This document shows positions 1 through 5,186 of a stretch of 9,627 nucleotides of DNA, piece after piece. Positions within the stretch are counted from its first letter, which is position 1, and every line of letters begins with the position of its first letter. Under the pieces are notes generated by a model, which saw only the letters and a list, made by a program, of their open reading frames with translations, was not told the origin of the DNA and made no database searches. A program made the translations under genes and the position numbers. This DNA comes from Planctomycetota bacterium. GTDB lineage: Bacteria > Planctomycetota > Planctomycetia > Pirellulales > Thermoguttaceae. Location of the stretch: NCBI GenBank assembly GCA_021784975.1, contig JAJYGU010000284.1, positions 1 through 9,627 on the forward strand, written 5' to 3'.

Positions 1-1
1 C

Positions 2-1660
2 GATCTGTCGAACCCGGAAGACGTCGGCCGCCTGCGGCCTTTGGCCGACGAGCTCTACCAACAAGTGCTGGCGGTGGAAGGAACCATCAGCGGCGAGCAT
101 GGCTGCGGGCTGAGCCGCACTGGGTTTGTCCGCCGGCAGGCCGGCCCGCTCTATGAGGTGTTCGCCGAGGTCAAACGCATTTTCGATCCCGAGAACATTT
201 TCAATCCGGGCAAGATTGTGGGCGACGACTCGGACTTGCTTACCCGGTACGTGCGGCCGCCGATCCTCGGCGCGGCCGCCTCGGCCCCGCCGCGGCAGGC
301 TGGCGAGGCGCCCTCCATGCGGAGCCTGATCGAGTTGCAACTGAACTGGCAGCCCGCGCGGGTGGCCGACGCCGTCGAGGCCTGCAACCGCTGCGGCGAC
401 TGCCGCACCCAAGAGCTGCCGTTGCGGATGTGTCCCATTTTCCGGGCCGGCCCGGCGGAGGATGCCTCGCCGCGGGCGAAGGCCAACTTGCTCCGCGGCA
501 TCCTTACCGGCAAGCTCGACCTGATGCATCTGACCACTAGCGAGTGCAAGGCGATTGCCGACTTGTGCGTCCATTGCCATGCCTGCCGGCTGGAATGTCC
601 GGCGGCGGTGGACATCCCGCGGCTGGCCCGCGAGAGCAAGGCCGCCTATGTCGAATCGAACGGTCTGCCGCTGACCGAATGGTTTGTCACCCGGCTGGAC
701 CTGCTGGGGATGTTCGGCGGCATGGTGGCCCCGGTTGCCAACTGGGCCCTGGGAAATCGGCAGATGCGGTGGCTCATGGAGAAGACCATGGGCATCGCCC
801 AAGGGCGGAAGCTGCCGCGGGTGGCCTCGCGGAGTTTCTTGCGCCGCGCGGCCCGGCGGCGGTTGACCCGGCCTTCGCGGCGTAGCGGCCAGAAAGTCGT
901 CTACTTCGTCGATGTCTACGCCAACTACTTCGATCCGCAACTGGCCGAGGCCCTGGTGGCCGTGCTCGAGCACAATGGGGTGGCGGTGTACGTGCACCCC
1001 GGCCAGAAACAGGCCGGCATGGCCTCGATCGCCTGCGGCGCCTTGGACCATGCCCGCGGCTTGGCGCGACACAACGTGTCGGTCTTGGCCGAAGCCGTGC
1101 GGCAGGGCTATCACGTGGTGGCTACCGAGCCCGCCGCCGCCCTGTGCCTGGTCCACGAATATCCGCAACTGATCGACGATGACGATGCCCGACTGCTGGC
1201 CGCCAACAGCCGCGAGGCCTGCAGCTACCTCTGGTCGATGCACACCCGCGGGCAACTGCAACTCGATTTCCGCCCGCTGAGCTACGTGCTGGGCTATCAT
1301 ACTCCCTGTCATCTGCGGGCCTTGCGGATTGGAACGCCGGGCGAGAACTTGCTGGGCTTGATCCCCGGCCTGACCGTACGGCACATCGAAGCCGGTTGCT
1401 CGGGCATGGCCGGCACCTTTGGGCTGCTGGATTACAACTTCCGCAGCAGCCTTCGGGCGGGCTGGAAGCTGATTTCCCGCCTCCGCGATTCCACCCTCAA
1501 CGCCGGGACCACCGAGTGCTCGGCCTGCAAGACCCAAATGGAACAGGGGACCAATAAGCCTACCCTCCATCCCATCAAGTTGCTTGCCCTGGCCTATGGT
1601 TTGATGCCGGAGATCGGCGGCCTGCTGGCTCAGCCGAATGAGGAGTTGCGGGTTACATGA
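2..1660 (+). CDS. FAD-linked oxidase / 4Fe-4S / CCG-domain fusion (D-2-hydroxyacid dehydrogenase type), 5' truncated
   Basis: The reading frame is open from the first bases, so the start and the FAD-binding N-terminal half lie outside the window; the TTG at 41 is internal. What remains (about 552 residues) begins with the end of the FAD-oxidase C-terminal domain (GTISGEHGCG, then FDPENIFNPGKI). Two 4Fe-4S motifs follow: CNRCGDC plus a distal CP at 383-433, and C-x6-C-x2-C-x2-C-x3-CP at 545-598. The C-terminal part is a CCG/heterodisulfide-reductase-like region with TPCH near 1307, AGCSG near 1397 and ECSAC at 1517-1528. Known members of this architecture oxidise D-lactate, glycolate or D-2-hydroxyglutarate and pass electrons through the Fe-S clusters to the respiratory chain at the membrane face. 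The substrate cannot be read from this half. It overlaps the next gene by 4 nt (ATGA), so the two are probably translationally coupled. Family call is firm; substrate is open. Confidence 0.93.
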   Translation, partial: DLSNPEDVGRLRPLADELYQQVLAVEGTISGEHGCGLSRTGFVRRQAGPLYEVFAEVKRIFDPENIFNPGKIVGDDSDLLTRYVRPPILGAAASAPPRQAGEAPSMRSLIELQLNWQPARVADAVEACNRCGDCRTQELPLRMCPIFRAGPAEDASPRAKANLLRGILTGKLDLMHLTTSECKAIADLCVHCHACRLECPAAVDIPRLARESKAAYVESNGLPLTEWFVTRLDLLGMFGGMVAPVANWALGNRQMRWLMEKTMGIAQGRKLPRVASRSFLRRAARRRLTRPSRRSGQKVVYFVDVYANYFDPQLAEALVAVLEHNGVAVYVHPGQKQAGMASIACGALDHARGLARHNVSVLAEAVRQGYHVVATEPAAALCLVHEYPQLIDDDDARLLAANSREACSYLWSMHTRGQLQLDFRPLSYVLGYHTPCHLRALRIGTPGENLLGLIPGLTVRHIEAGCSGMAGTFGLLDYNFRSSLRAGWKLISRLRDSTLNAGTTECSACKTQMEQGTNKPTLHPIKLLALAYGLMPEIGGLLAQPNEELRVT

Positions 1661-2070
1661 GCCAGTTGTGGTATCGAGAAGGTCTGAAGTTCGCCTGCGC
1701 GGGGTGCGGCGATTGCTGTACGGGCGCGCCGGGCTATGTCTGGGTGAACAAACAGGAAATCGAGGCGATGGCAGCGGCCTTGGGGCTCGCGGCCGAGGCC
1801 TTTCGGCGCAAGTACGTGCGGAGCATCGGCGTCCGCAAGAGCCTGATTGAATATGGCAACGGCGACTGCGTGTTCTTCGACAACCAGAGCCGCCGCTGCC
1901 GGGTCTACACGGCCCGGCCCCGCCAGTGTCGCACCTGGCCGTTCTGGTCTTCCAACCTCGCCTCGCCGGCCGCCTGGAAGGGCATCGCGGAGCGCTGCCC
2001 GGGCTGCAACCGTGGCCCGCTGGTGCCACTGGAAAAGATCCGGGCGCATCTGGAAGTTGTACGGGTTTGA
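1657..2070 (+). CDS. YkgJ-family cysteine-cluster protein (putative Fe/Zn-binding)
   Basis: A 137-residue protein with the N-terminal CAGCGDCC motif (residues 14-21, CxxCGxCC) followed by GDCVFFD, RRCRVY, ARPRQCRTWPFW and a late ERCPGC pair. This is the pattern of the YkgJ/UPF0153 family, annotated as a zinc- or iron-chelating domain, usual length 100-250 residues, with no settled function. The ATG at 1657 overlaps the TGA of the upstream gene (ATGA), which fixes the start and suggests coupling to the Fe-S dehydrogenase. No signal peptide or membrane segment is seen, so it is probably cytoplasmic. A role in metal handling or maturation of the neighbouring oxidoreductase is inference from context only. 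Confidence 0.9.
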   Translation: MSQLWYREGLKFACAGCGDCCTGAPGYVWVNKQEIEAMAAALGLAAEAFRRKYVRSIGVRKSLIEYGNGDCVFFDNQSRRCRVYTARPRQCRTWPFWSSNLASPAAWKGIAERCPGCNRGPLVPLEKIRAHLEVVRV

Positions 2071-2120
2071 GCGGACGTTTCCTTGTTTCGCAGTGCTCTG
2101 GGCCGGCGCGTTGACATACT

Positions 2121-2149
2121 TTGACAAAATATGCCATCTCCATTAAAAT
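2121..2149 (+). promoter_or_regulatory. Sigma70-type promoter upstream of the toxin pseudogene
   Basis: TTGACA at 2121-2126, a 17-nt spacer and TAAAAT at 2144-2149 form a near-consensus housekeeping promoter in an A/T-rich patch. A second TTGACA lies at 2111-2116. It points at the degraded ParE-like gene starting at 2176. No antitoxin gene fits between YkgJ and this gene, so the promoter may be a relic of a lost antitoxin-toxin operon (inference). Confidence 0.6.
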
Positions 2150-2348
2150 TTTGCACAGGTAGTGGGGAGATGACCATGAGTCAGGTTTCGGCTGCGAGAA
2201 GCGGCGGTCAACGACCTCGACGAACTTGCCGGCTACATTCAGCGAGACAGTCCACACTCGGCGATCCGTGTCTTGGAGGCAGCCCAAGAAACGTTCGATC
2301 TGCTGGCCCGACAGCCTGAGTTGGGCGGGGTGTTCGAGTCGCCCAACC

Positions 2349-2398
2349 GGGACTGTCCCGATTTTTGTGTCAGGAGGACACAAAAATGGGACTGTCCC
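2349..2398 (+). repeat. Hairpin repeat, copy A (50 nt)
   Basis: GGGACTGTCCC at 2349-2359 and again at 2388-2398 flank a perfect inner hairpin, ATTTTTGTGTC / GACACAAAAAT, with loop AGGAG. Reading along plus there is AGGAGG, 8 nt, then ATG at 2386. The two outer 11-mers are themselves near-palindromes and occur in the same orientation, so the outer stem carries a central T-T mismatch. This copy lies inside the ParE-like pseudogene. Confidence 0.9.
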
Positions 2399-2414
2399 CT
2401 TCGGCGCAGCCAAC

Positions 2415-2438
2415 TGACACAAAATTCAGGACAGGGCC
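2415..2438 (-). repeat. Half copy of the hairpin repeat, inverted
   Basis: On the minus strand this stretch reads CTGTCCTGAATTTTGTGTCAG, matching the left half of the family (CTGTCCCGATTTTTGTGTCAG) with small differences. It sits at the right end of the block inserted into the toxin gene, facing copy A, and may be its terminal inverted repeat. Confidence 0.55.
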
Positions 2439-2521
2439 CCCAACCGGCTTCTATCTGACATTCGCATCCGGCAGGTGAAGGACTTAGCGGCCGTCCGTTA
2501 ATAACTTCCACTTTCGCCAAG

Positions 2522-2563
2522 GGGACAGTCCCATTTTCGTCGGACGAAAATTGGGACAGTCCC
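2522..2563 (-). repeat. Hairpin repeat, copy B (42 nt, short-loop variant)
   Basis: GGGACAGTCCC at 2522-2532 and 2553-2563 flank ATTTTCGTC / GACGAAAAT. On the minus strand it has the same asymmetry as the other copies (AATTTT after the left box, AAAAT before the right box), but the AGGAG loop is lost and the stem is shorter. A perfect 9-bp inverted pair, CGGCCGTCC at 2488-2496 and GGACGGCCG at 2576-2584, brackets it and could be the ends of a larger element. The rest of 2502-2639 shows no gene; a 12-bp palindrome CCGAGGCCTCGG lies at 2617-2628. Confidence 0.85.
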
Positions 2564-2639
2564 CAACTTGTTCTTGGACGGCCGTTTAGAGCGGACGGGC
2601 ATCAAGATCGATGGGACCGAGGCCTCGGGCCTACTCCGA

Positions 2640-2882
2640 TCAGGCCCGCTTGAGCAGCCGCAACAAGAACAGCAACACTACCGCCCCGCAGGTGGCTTCA
2701 ATGAGACGGCCGAGTAATCCGCCGGCGTACAGGCCCAACAGGTTGAAGAGAAAGCCTCCCACCAAAGCGCCGATCACACCTACCACGAGGTCGCCCAGTA
2801 CGCCAAAGCCACCGCCCTTCATCAACTGACCGGCCAGCCAGCCGGCAACCAAGCCAATCAGAAGAAACCAGACGAGTTCCAC
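2640..2882 (-). CDS. GlsB/YeaQ/YmgE-family small membrane protein
   Basis: An 80-residue, highly hydrophobic, glycine-rich protein. From the GTG at 2882 it begins MELVWFLLIGLVAGWLAG and contains QLMKGGGFGVLGDLVVGVIGA and GGFLFNLLGL, the pattern of the transglycosylase-associated (GlsB/YeaQ) family. Members have about 80-90 residues and three membrane-spanning segments, and are often stress-induced; the molecular role is unknown. I chose GTG 2882 rather than the longer frame from 2945 because family homology begins exactly there and a GAGGA Shine-Dalgarno sequence lies 7 nt upstream (complement of 2890-2894); the 21 extra upstream residues look non-coding. It stands alone on its strand. Confidence 0.88.
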   Translation of the reverse strand: MELVWFLLIGLVAGWLAGQLMKGGGFGVLGDLVVGVIGALVGGFLFNLLGLYAGGLLGRLIEATCGAVVLLFLLRLLKRA

Positions 2883-3006
2883 GCGGTCATCCTCGCAACA
2901 GGGTCCAGGCGACTGAATTGTTGGCGTCCTTCTGCGGCTGGTCAATCATTTCGACGATCCCGGCCGGCGGTATATTTTATCGGTTTTTCGGATTGGGCGA
3001 TCTGGG

Positions 3007-3035
3007 TAAAGTTTTCCGGTCACTGTGGCCGATAA
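3007..3035 (+). promoter_or_regulatory. Possible sigma28 (FliA)-like promoter motif
   Basis: TAAAGTTT at 3007-3014 and GCCGATAA at 3028-3035 both match the sigma28 consensus boxes exactly. However, TAAA and GCCGATAA are 17 nt apart instead of the usual 15. No gene begins directly downstream; the first is HU at 3401. This may be a non-canonical spacing, a promoter for a small RNA, or chance. Confidence 0.3.
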
Positions 3036-3057
3036 GAACCACGACGCGCTGAGACGG

Positions 3058-3084
3058 CCAGCCGCCAGCGTGCTGGCCGGCTGG
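3058..3084 (+). repeat. Palindrome, CCAGCCG-CCAGC / GCTGGCCGGCTGG
   Basis: Arms at 3058-3069 and 3072-3084 pair with a single unpaired base and a 2-nt centre. No T-run follows, so it is not a standard terminator. It resembles a dispersed intergenic palindrome, but only one copy occurs in this window. Confidence 0.45.
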
Positions 3085-3296
3085 TGGCTCGCGGAAAGCG
3101 AATGTGAAACTCAAGTCGCAAGTCGTTTTCACGCAAAGACTTGGGACGCCAGTTTCGCTGTTCGGCAGTCTTGAAATCATAAGCTGTTGTAGTGCAATGA
3201 CTTACGTCTATGCTTCCGAGCGGCTGGCCAGCAGCGACGCGCCGGTCCGGGGGCTCACCGCCACTCGGACCAACCGGGCGATCGCGTATACTGACC

Positions 3297-3325
3297 TTGA
3301 CACTAGTCGTTGCGGCATCTACACT
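3297..3325 (+). promoter_or_regulatory. Sigma70-type promoter for the HU gene
   Basis: TTGACA at 3297-3302, a 17-nt spacer and TACACT at 3320-3325. The predicted transcript would have a leader of about 70 nt before the GTG at 3401. Confidence 0.55.
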
Positions 3326-3400
3326 TGGAGCAGATTCGTCAAGCCTTTGCGGCATCTGGCCTGCAGATATCGGCGACCCGTCTCACAGGAGATATGAGTC

Positions 3401-3793
3401 GTGACCAAGAAAGAGATCGTCCGCACCATCTCCGAGGAAATCGGGTTGACGCAGTTGCAGACGAAGGAAATCGTCCAGAAGACCTTCGATGCGATCGTCG
3501 AGGCGTTGGTGGCGGAACACCGCATTGAGCTAAGAAACTTCGGAGTCTTTGAGGTCAAACGCCGGGCCCCGCGCAAGGCCCGCAACCCGCGCACCGGCGA
3601 CAAGGTCTTTGTGCCCGAGAAGTTCGTGGTCACTTTTAAGCCGGGCAAGGAGATGGAGGAACGGGTCAAGGAGTTGGAGCGCCAGGCGGCGGTAGCGGCA
3701 CGGGTGGCCCGCGCCAAGTCGGCGCCCAAGGAGCCGCAGCCCCAACCGGCCGGTTCCGCCCCGAGCTACGAGGGAAGCCAGGAATCATCGTGA
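3401..3793 (+). CDS. HU/IHF-family DNA-binding protein with C-terminal tail
   Basis: A 130-residue protein. Residues 1-90 are a complete HU fold: MTKKEIVRTISEEIGL at the N-terminus, then ELRNFGVFEVKRRAPRKARNP (about 43-63) and the DNA-binding arm TGDKVFVPEKFVVTFKPGKEM. HU proteins are small dimeric nucleoid proteins that bend DNA; the usual length is about 90, so residues 91-130 (Ala/Lys/Pro-rich) form an extra tail that may add non-specific DNA binding (inference). The GTG start at 3401 is preceded by AGGAGA at 3387-3392 (8-nt spacing). The ATG at 3394 is in another frame. A TTGACA/TACACT promoter lies about 75-100 nt upstream. The lipoprotein gene follows after 58 nt. Confidence 0.93.
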   Translation: MTKKEIVRTISEEIGLTQLQTKEIVQKTFDAIVEALVAEHRIELRNFGVFEVKRRAPRKARNPRTGDKVFVPEKFVVTFKPGKEMEERVKELERQAAVAARVARAKSAPKEPQPQPAGSAPSYEGSQESS

Positions 3794-3794
3794 C

Positions 3795-3819
3795 GCGCCA
3801 TGGCCGGCGCCGCCTTTTT
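3795..3819 (+). terminator. Weak candidate Rho-independent terminator after HU
   Basis: GCGCC (3795-3799), a 6-nt loop and GGCGC (3806-3810) are followed after CGCC by TTTTT (3815-3819). The stem is only 5 bp and the T-run is displaced by 4 nt, so termination is likely partial and the lipoprotein could be read through. Confidence 0.35.
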
Positions 3820-3851
3820 GCCAGAACAGCATTTCACGGAGGAAATGTCTT

Positions 3852-4070
3852 ATGCGTAGCCTTCTGTTGGCCGTGACCTGTGGTCTGCTGGTGAGCGCGA
3901 CCGGCGGCTGCATCCTGCCGGCCTACTCGGGCGACCCGGCTCGCCGCACGCAGGAGTTGATGTACACCTCGGAAAACCTGCGCCTCTTCCTGGACGAATG
4001 GGAACGCTTCTGGATGCTTGATATGCCCGATCATTGCACCCCGCTGCGGACCCACGGCGGCATCATTTGA
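3852..4070 (+). CDS. Small predicted lipoprotein of unknown function
   Basis: A 72-residue protein. Residues 1-19 form a signal peptide (MRSLLLAVTCGLLVSA) ending in a lipobox-like TGGC with Cys20; the Thr at -3 is not ideal. The mature part is CILPAYSGDPARR, then ENLRLFLDEWERFWMLDMPDHCTPLRTHGGII, an acidic amphipathic helix and a conserved-looking end. I recognise the pattern as a small hypothetical protein of planctomycetes (from memory), function unknown. The start is well supported: GGAGG at 3838-3842 lies 9 nt before the ATG. It follows HU on the same strand. Its last 8 nt (4063-4070) overlap the end of the convergent pyrB gene, leaving no space for a terminator between them. Confidence 0.75.
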   Translation: MRSLLLAVTCGLLVSATGGCILPAYSGDPARRTQELMYTSENLRLFLDEWERFWMLDMPDHCTPLRTHGGII

Positions 4071-5034
4071 CGGGTGCCCGCTCGCCGAGGATCAGCCAGA
4101 GCACGGCCATCCGCACGGCCACGCCGTTGGTGACCTGTTCGAGAATGGCCGAGTGCGGGCCGTCGGCCACGTCGGGCGTGACCTCCACGCCGCGATTGAT
4201 CGGCCCCGGGGCAAGAATCAAGATGTCGGGCTTGGTCTTCGCCAGCCGCTGACGGTCCATGGCATACAAGTGGGCATATTCCCGCACCGAAGGGAAGGGG
4301 CGGGTGGTCTGCCGCTCGAATTGAATCCGCAGCAGGTTCAGCACGTCGACCCGCGGCAAGATGTCGTCGAGGCTGTAGGAGTATTCCACGCCCAGTTCGG
4401 CCCAGCGCGGCGACACCAAGGTGGACGGCCCGCAGACGATCACATGGGCCCCGAGCTTCTTCAAACCCCAGATGTTCGACCGGGCGGTGCGGCTGTGGGC
4501 GATGTCGCCCACCAGGGCCACCGTCAGCCCGGCAACCCGCCCGCAACGCTGGCGGATGGTCAGGATGTCCAGCAGACCTTGGGTGGGATGCTCATGCGGA
4601 CCGTCGCCGGCATTGATCACCCCGCAGTTGAGGTTCTGGGCCAGCAACTGGGGCGCGCCCGGCGTGTGGTGGCGAACTACCACCAGGTCGATGCCCATGG
4701 CCTCGATGTTCTTGGCGGTGTCGATGAAGGTTTCGCCCTTGGAGAGGCTGCTGGTCGAAGCCGAGAAGTCGACCGTGTCGGCGCCCAGCCGCCGGGCAGC
4801 CAGCGAAAAGCTGTTCCGCGTGCGAGTCGAGTTCTCGAAGAACAGATTGACGCAGGTCTTGCCGGTCACGACGGGAATCTTCCGTTGGCCGGCGGCCATT
4901 GCCCGCTTGAAAACCTCGGCTTTGTCGAAAATCAGCGAGATTTCTTCCGCCGAGAGGTCCTCCAAGGCCAGCAAATGCCGGCGTTTCCAGAGATCGGGAA
5001 CCGGACCCAGCTCCTCAGCGGCCGTCACCATCAT
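4063..5034 (-). CDS. pyrB: Aspartate carbamoyltransferase catalytic subunit
   Basis: A 323-residue protein of normal family length. It condenses carbamoyl phosphate with L-aspartate to N-carbamoyl-L-aspartate, the committed step of pyrimidine synthesis, in the cytoplasm. The phosphate-binding loop STRTRNSF is at residues 69-76, SLSKGET at 96-102, RHHTPG at 121-126, HPTQGLLD at 149-156, GDIAHSRTARS at 176-186, and PGPINRGVE near the C-terminus. All the key residues expected for carbamoyl phosphate and aspartate binding are visible. Start: AGGAGG lies 2 nt before the first ATG (5034) and 5 nt before a second ATG (5031), so the true start may be 5031. The gene is solitary here: no pyrI, pyrC or carA neighbours. 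It is divergent from the diguanylate cyclase and convergent with the lipoprotein. Confidence 0.97.
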   Translation of the reverse strand: MMVTAAEELGPVPDLWKRRHLLALEDLSAEEISLIFDKAEVFKRAMAAGQRKIPVVTGKTCVNLFFENSTRTRNSFSLAARRLGADTVDFSASTSSLSKGETFIDTAKNIEAMGIDLVVVRHHTPGAPQLLAQNLNCGVINAGDGPHEHPTQGLLDILTIRQRCGRVAGLTVALVGDIAHSRTARSNIWGLKKLGAHVIVCGPSTLVSPRWAELGVEYSYSLDDILPRVDVLNLLRIQFERQTTRPFPSVREYAHLYAMDRQRLAKTKPDILILAPGPINRGVEVTPDVADGPHSAILEQVTNGVAVRMAVLWLILGERAPVK

Positions 5035-5058
5035 TGCCTCCTCGATCGTGCCGGTGTG

Positions 5059-5066
5059 ATTCTATA
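5059..5066 (-). promoter_or_regulatory. Candidate -10 element for pyrB
   Basis: On the minus strand this reads TATAGAAT, 25 nt before the pyrB ATG, which would leave a leader of roughly 15-20 nt containing the AGGAGG site. The matching -35 is weak (TTTCGC region). Confidence 0.35.
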
Positions 5067-5173
5067 GGAAACGGCGTACGAGCGAAAGTGGCCAGATCGC
5101 GACAGATTGCCGTGGTTGGTTTCGAGGCTACGAGAACTGCCGGCGGACAACAAACTTCGACAGCCCCGCTAGC

Positions 5174-5179
5174 TATAAT
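5174..5179 (+). promoter_or_regulatory. TATAAT -10 box just before the diguanylate cyclase ATG
   Basis: A perfect TATAAT ends 7 nt before the ATG at 5187, so transcription would begin at or within a base or two of the start codon. No Shine-Dalgarno sequence of note precedes the ATG (only AAGAG) and the -35 region is poor (CAAACT). This points to a leaderless transcript. Confidence 0.45.
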
Positions 5180-5186
5180 AAAGAGC

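Larger units (their letters stand above)
2342..2447 (+). repeat. 9-bp direct repeats (CCCAACCGG) bracketing an insertion in the toxin gene
   Basis: CCCAACCGG occurs at 2342-2350 and at 2439-2447. Deleting one copy plus the 88 nt between them restores an uninterrupted ParE reading frame across the junction. That is what a target-site duplication looks like. The inserted block holds one full hairpin repeat (2349-2398) and an inverted half copy near its right end, so its two ends read inward as related sequences (CTGTCCCGATTTTTGTGTC on the left; CTGTCCTGAATTTTGTGTC on the reverse strand at the right). Confidence 0.65.
2176..2501 (+). pseudogene. RelE/ParE-family toxin pseudogene, frameshifted and interrupted by a repeat element
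   Basis: The start region has GGGGAG at 2164-2169 and ATG at 2176. It reads MSQV, then needs removal of one T from the TTT at 2186-2188 to continue as RLREAAVNDLDELAGYI, RDSPHSAIRVLEAAQ, FDLLARQPELGGVFESPN. In the shifted frame a TGA at 2177 blocks any start upstream of the homology. After ESPN the frame is broken by repeat sequence (2351-2438). Homology resumes at 2448 in a different frame as LLSDIRIRQVKD, then a short tail and TAA at 2499. Rejoining the two sides across the direct repeat gives ESPNRLLSDIRIRQVK, the expected ParE order. The family's C-terminal part (YLIFYRP, then VEVVRVLHGARD type) is absent. ParE/RelE toxins poison gyrase or mRNA on ribosomes; this copy is dead. No antitoxin gene is visible. 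The family call is from recognition of the motif pattern. Confidence 0.8.
2883..3400. other. Gene-free interval between the GlsB-like gene and the HU gene
   Basis: Here 518 nt contain no recognisable gene. A weak 97-codon frame (3104-3397) has no family likeness and overlaps the HU promoter. The interval holds an A/T-rich patch near 2970-2990 (possible minus-strand promoter region for the GlsB-like gene, no clear hexamers), a sigma28-like motif pair at 3007-3035, a palindrome at 3058-3084 and the HU promoter at 3297-3325. I see no tRNA or riboswitch. Confidence 0.6.

Noticed and set aside
2617..2628. CCGAGGCCTCGG palindrome as terminator of the GlsB-like gene
   Set aside because: The stem has no room for a loop and no T-run follows on the minus strand.
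2640..2945. Longer start for the GlsB-like protein
   Set aside because: The 21 extra N-terminal residues are hydrophilic and unlike the family; a GAGGA site supports GTG 2882.
3104..3397. 97-codon plus frame just before HU
   Set aside because: It starts at GTG, shows no recognisable motif, has several Cys/Ser/Arg-rich stretches typical of non-coding frames, and overlaps the HU promoter and ribosome binding site.
4018..5067. 349-codon open frame on plus opposite pyrB
   Set aside because: It is fully antisense to a pyrB gene with all family motifs; the composition is a shadow of GC-rich codons on the other strand and no family likeness is seen.
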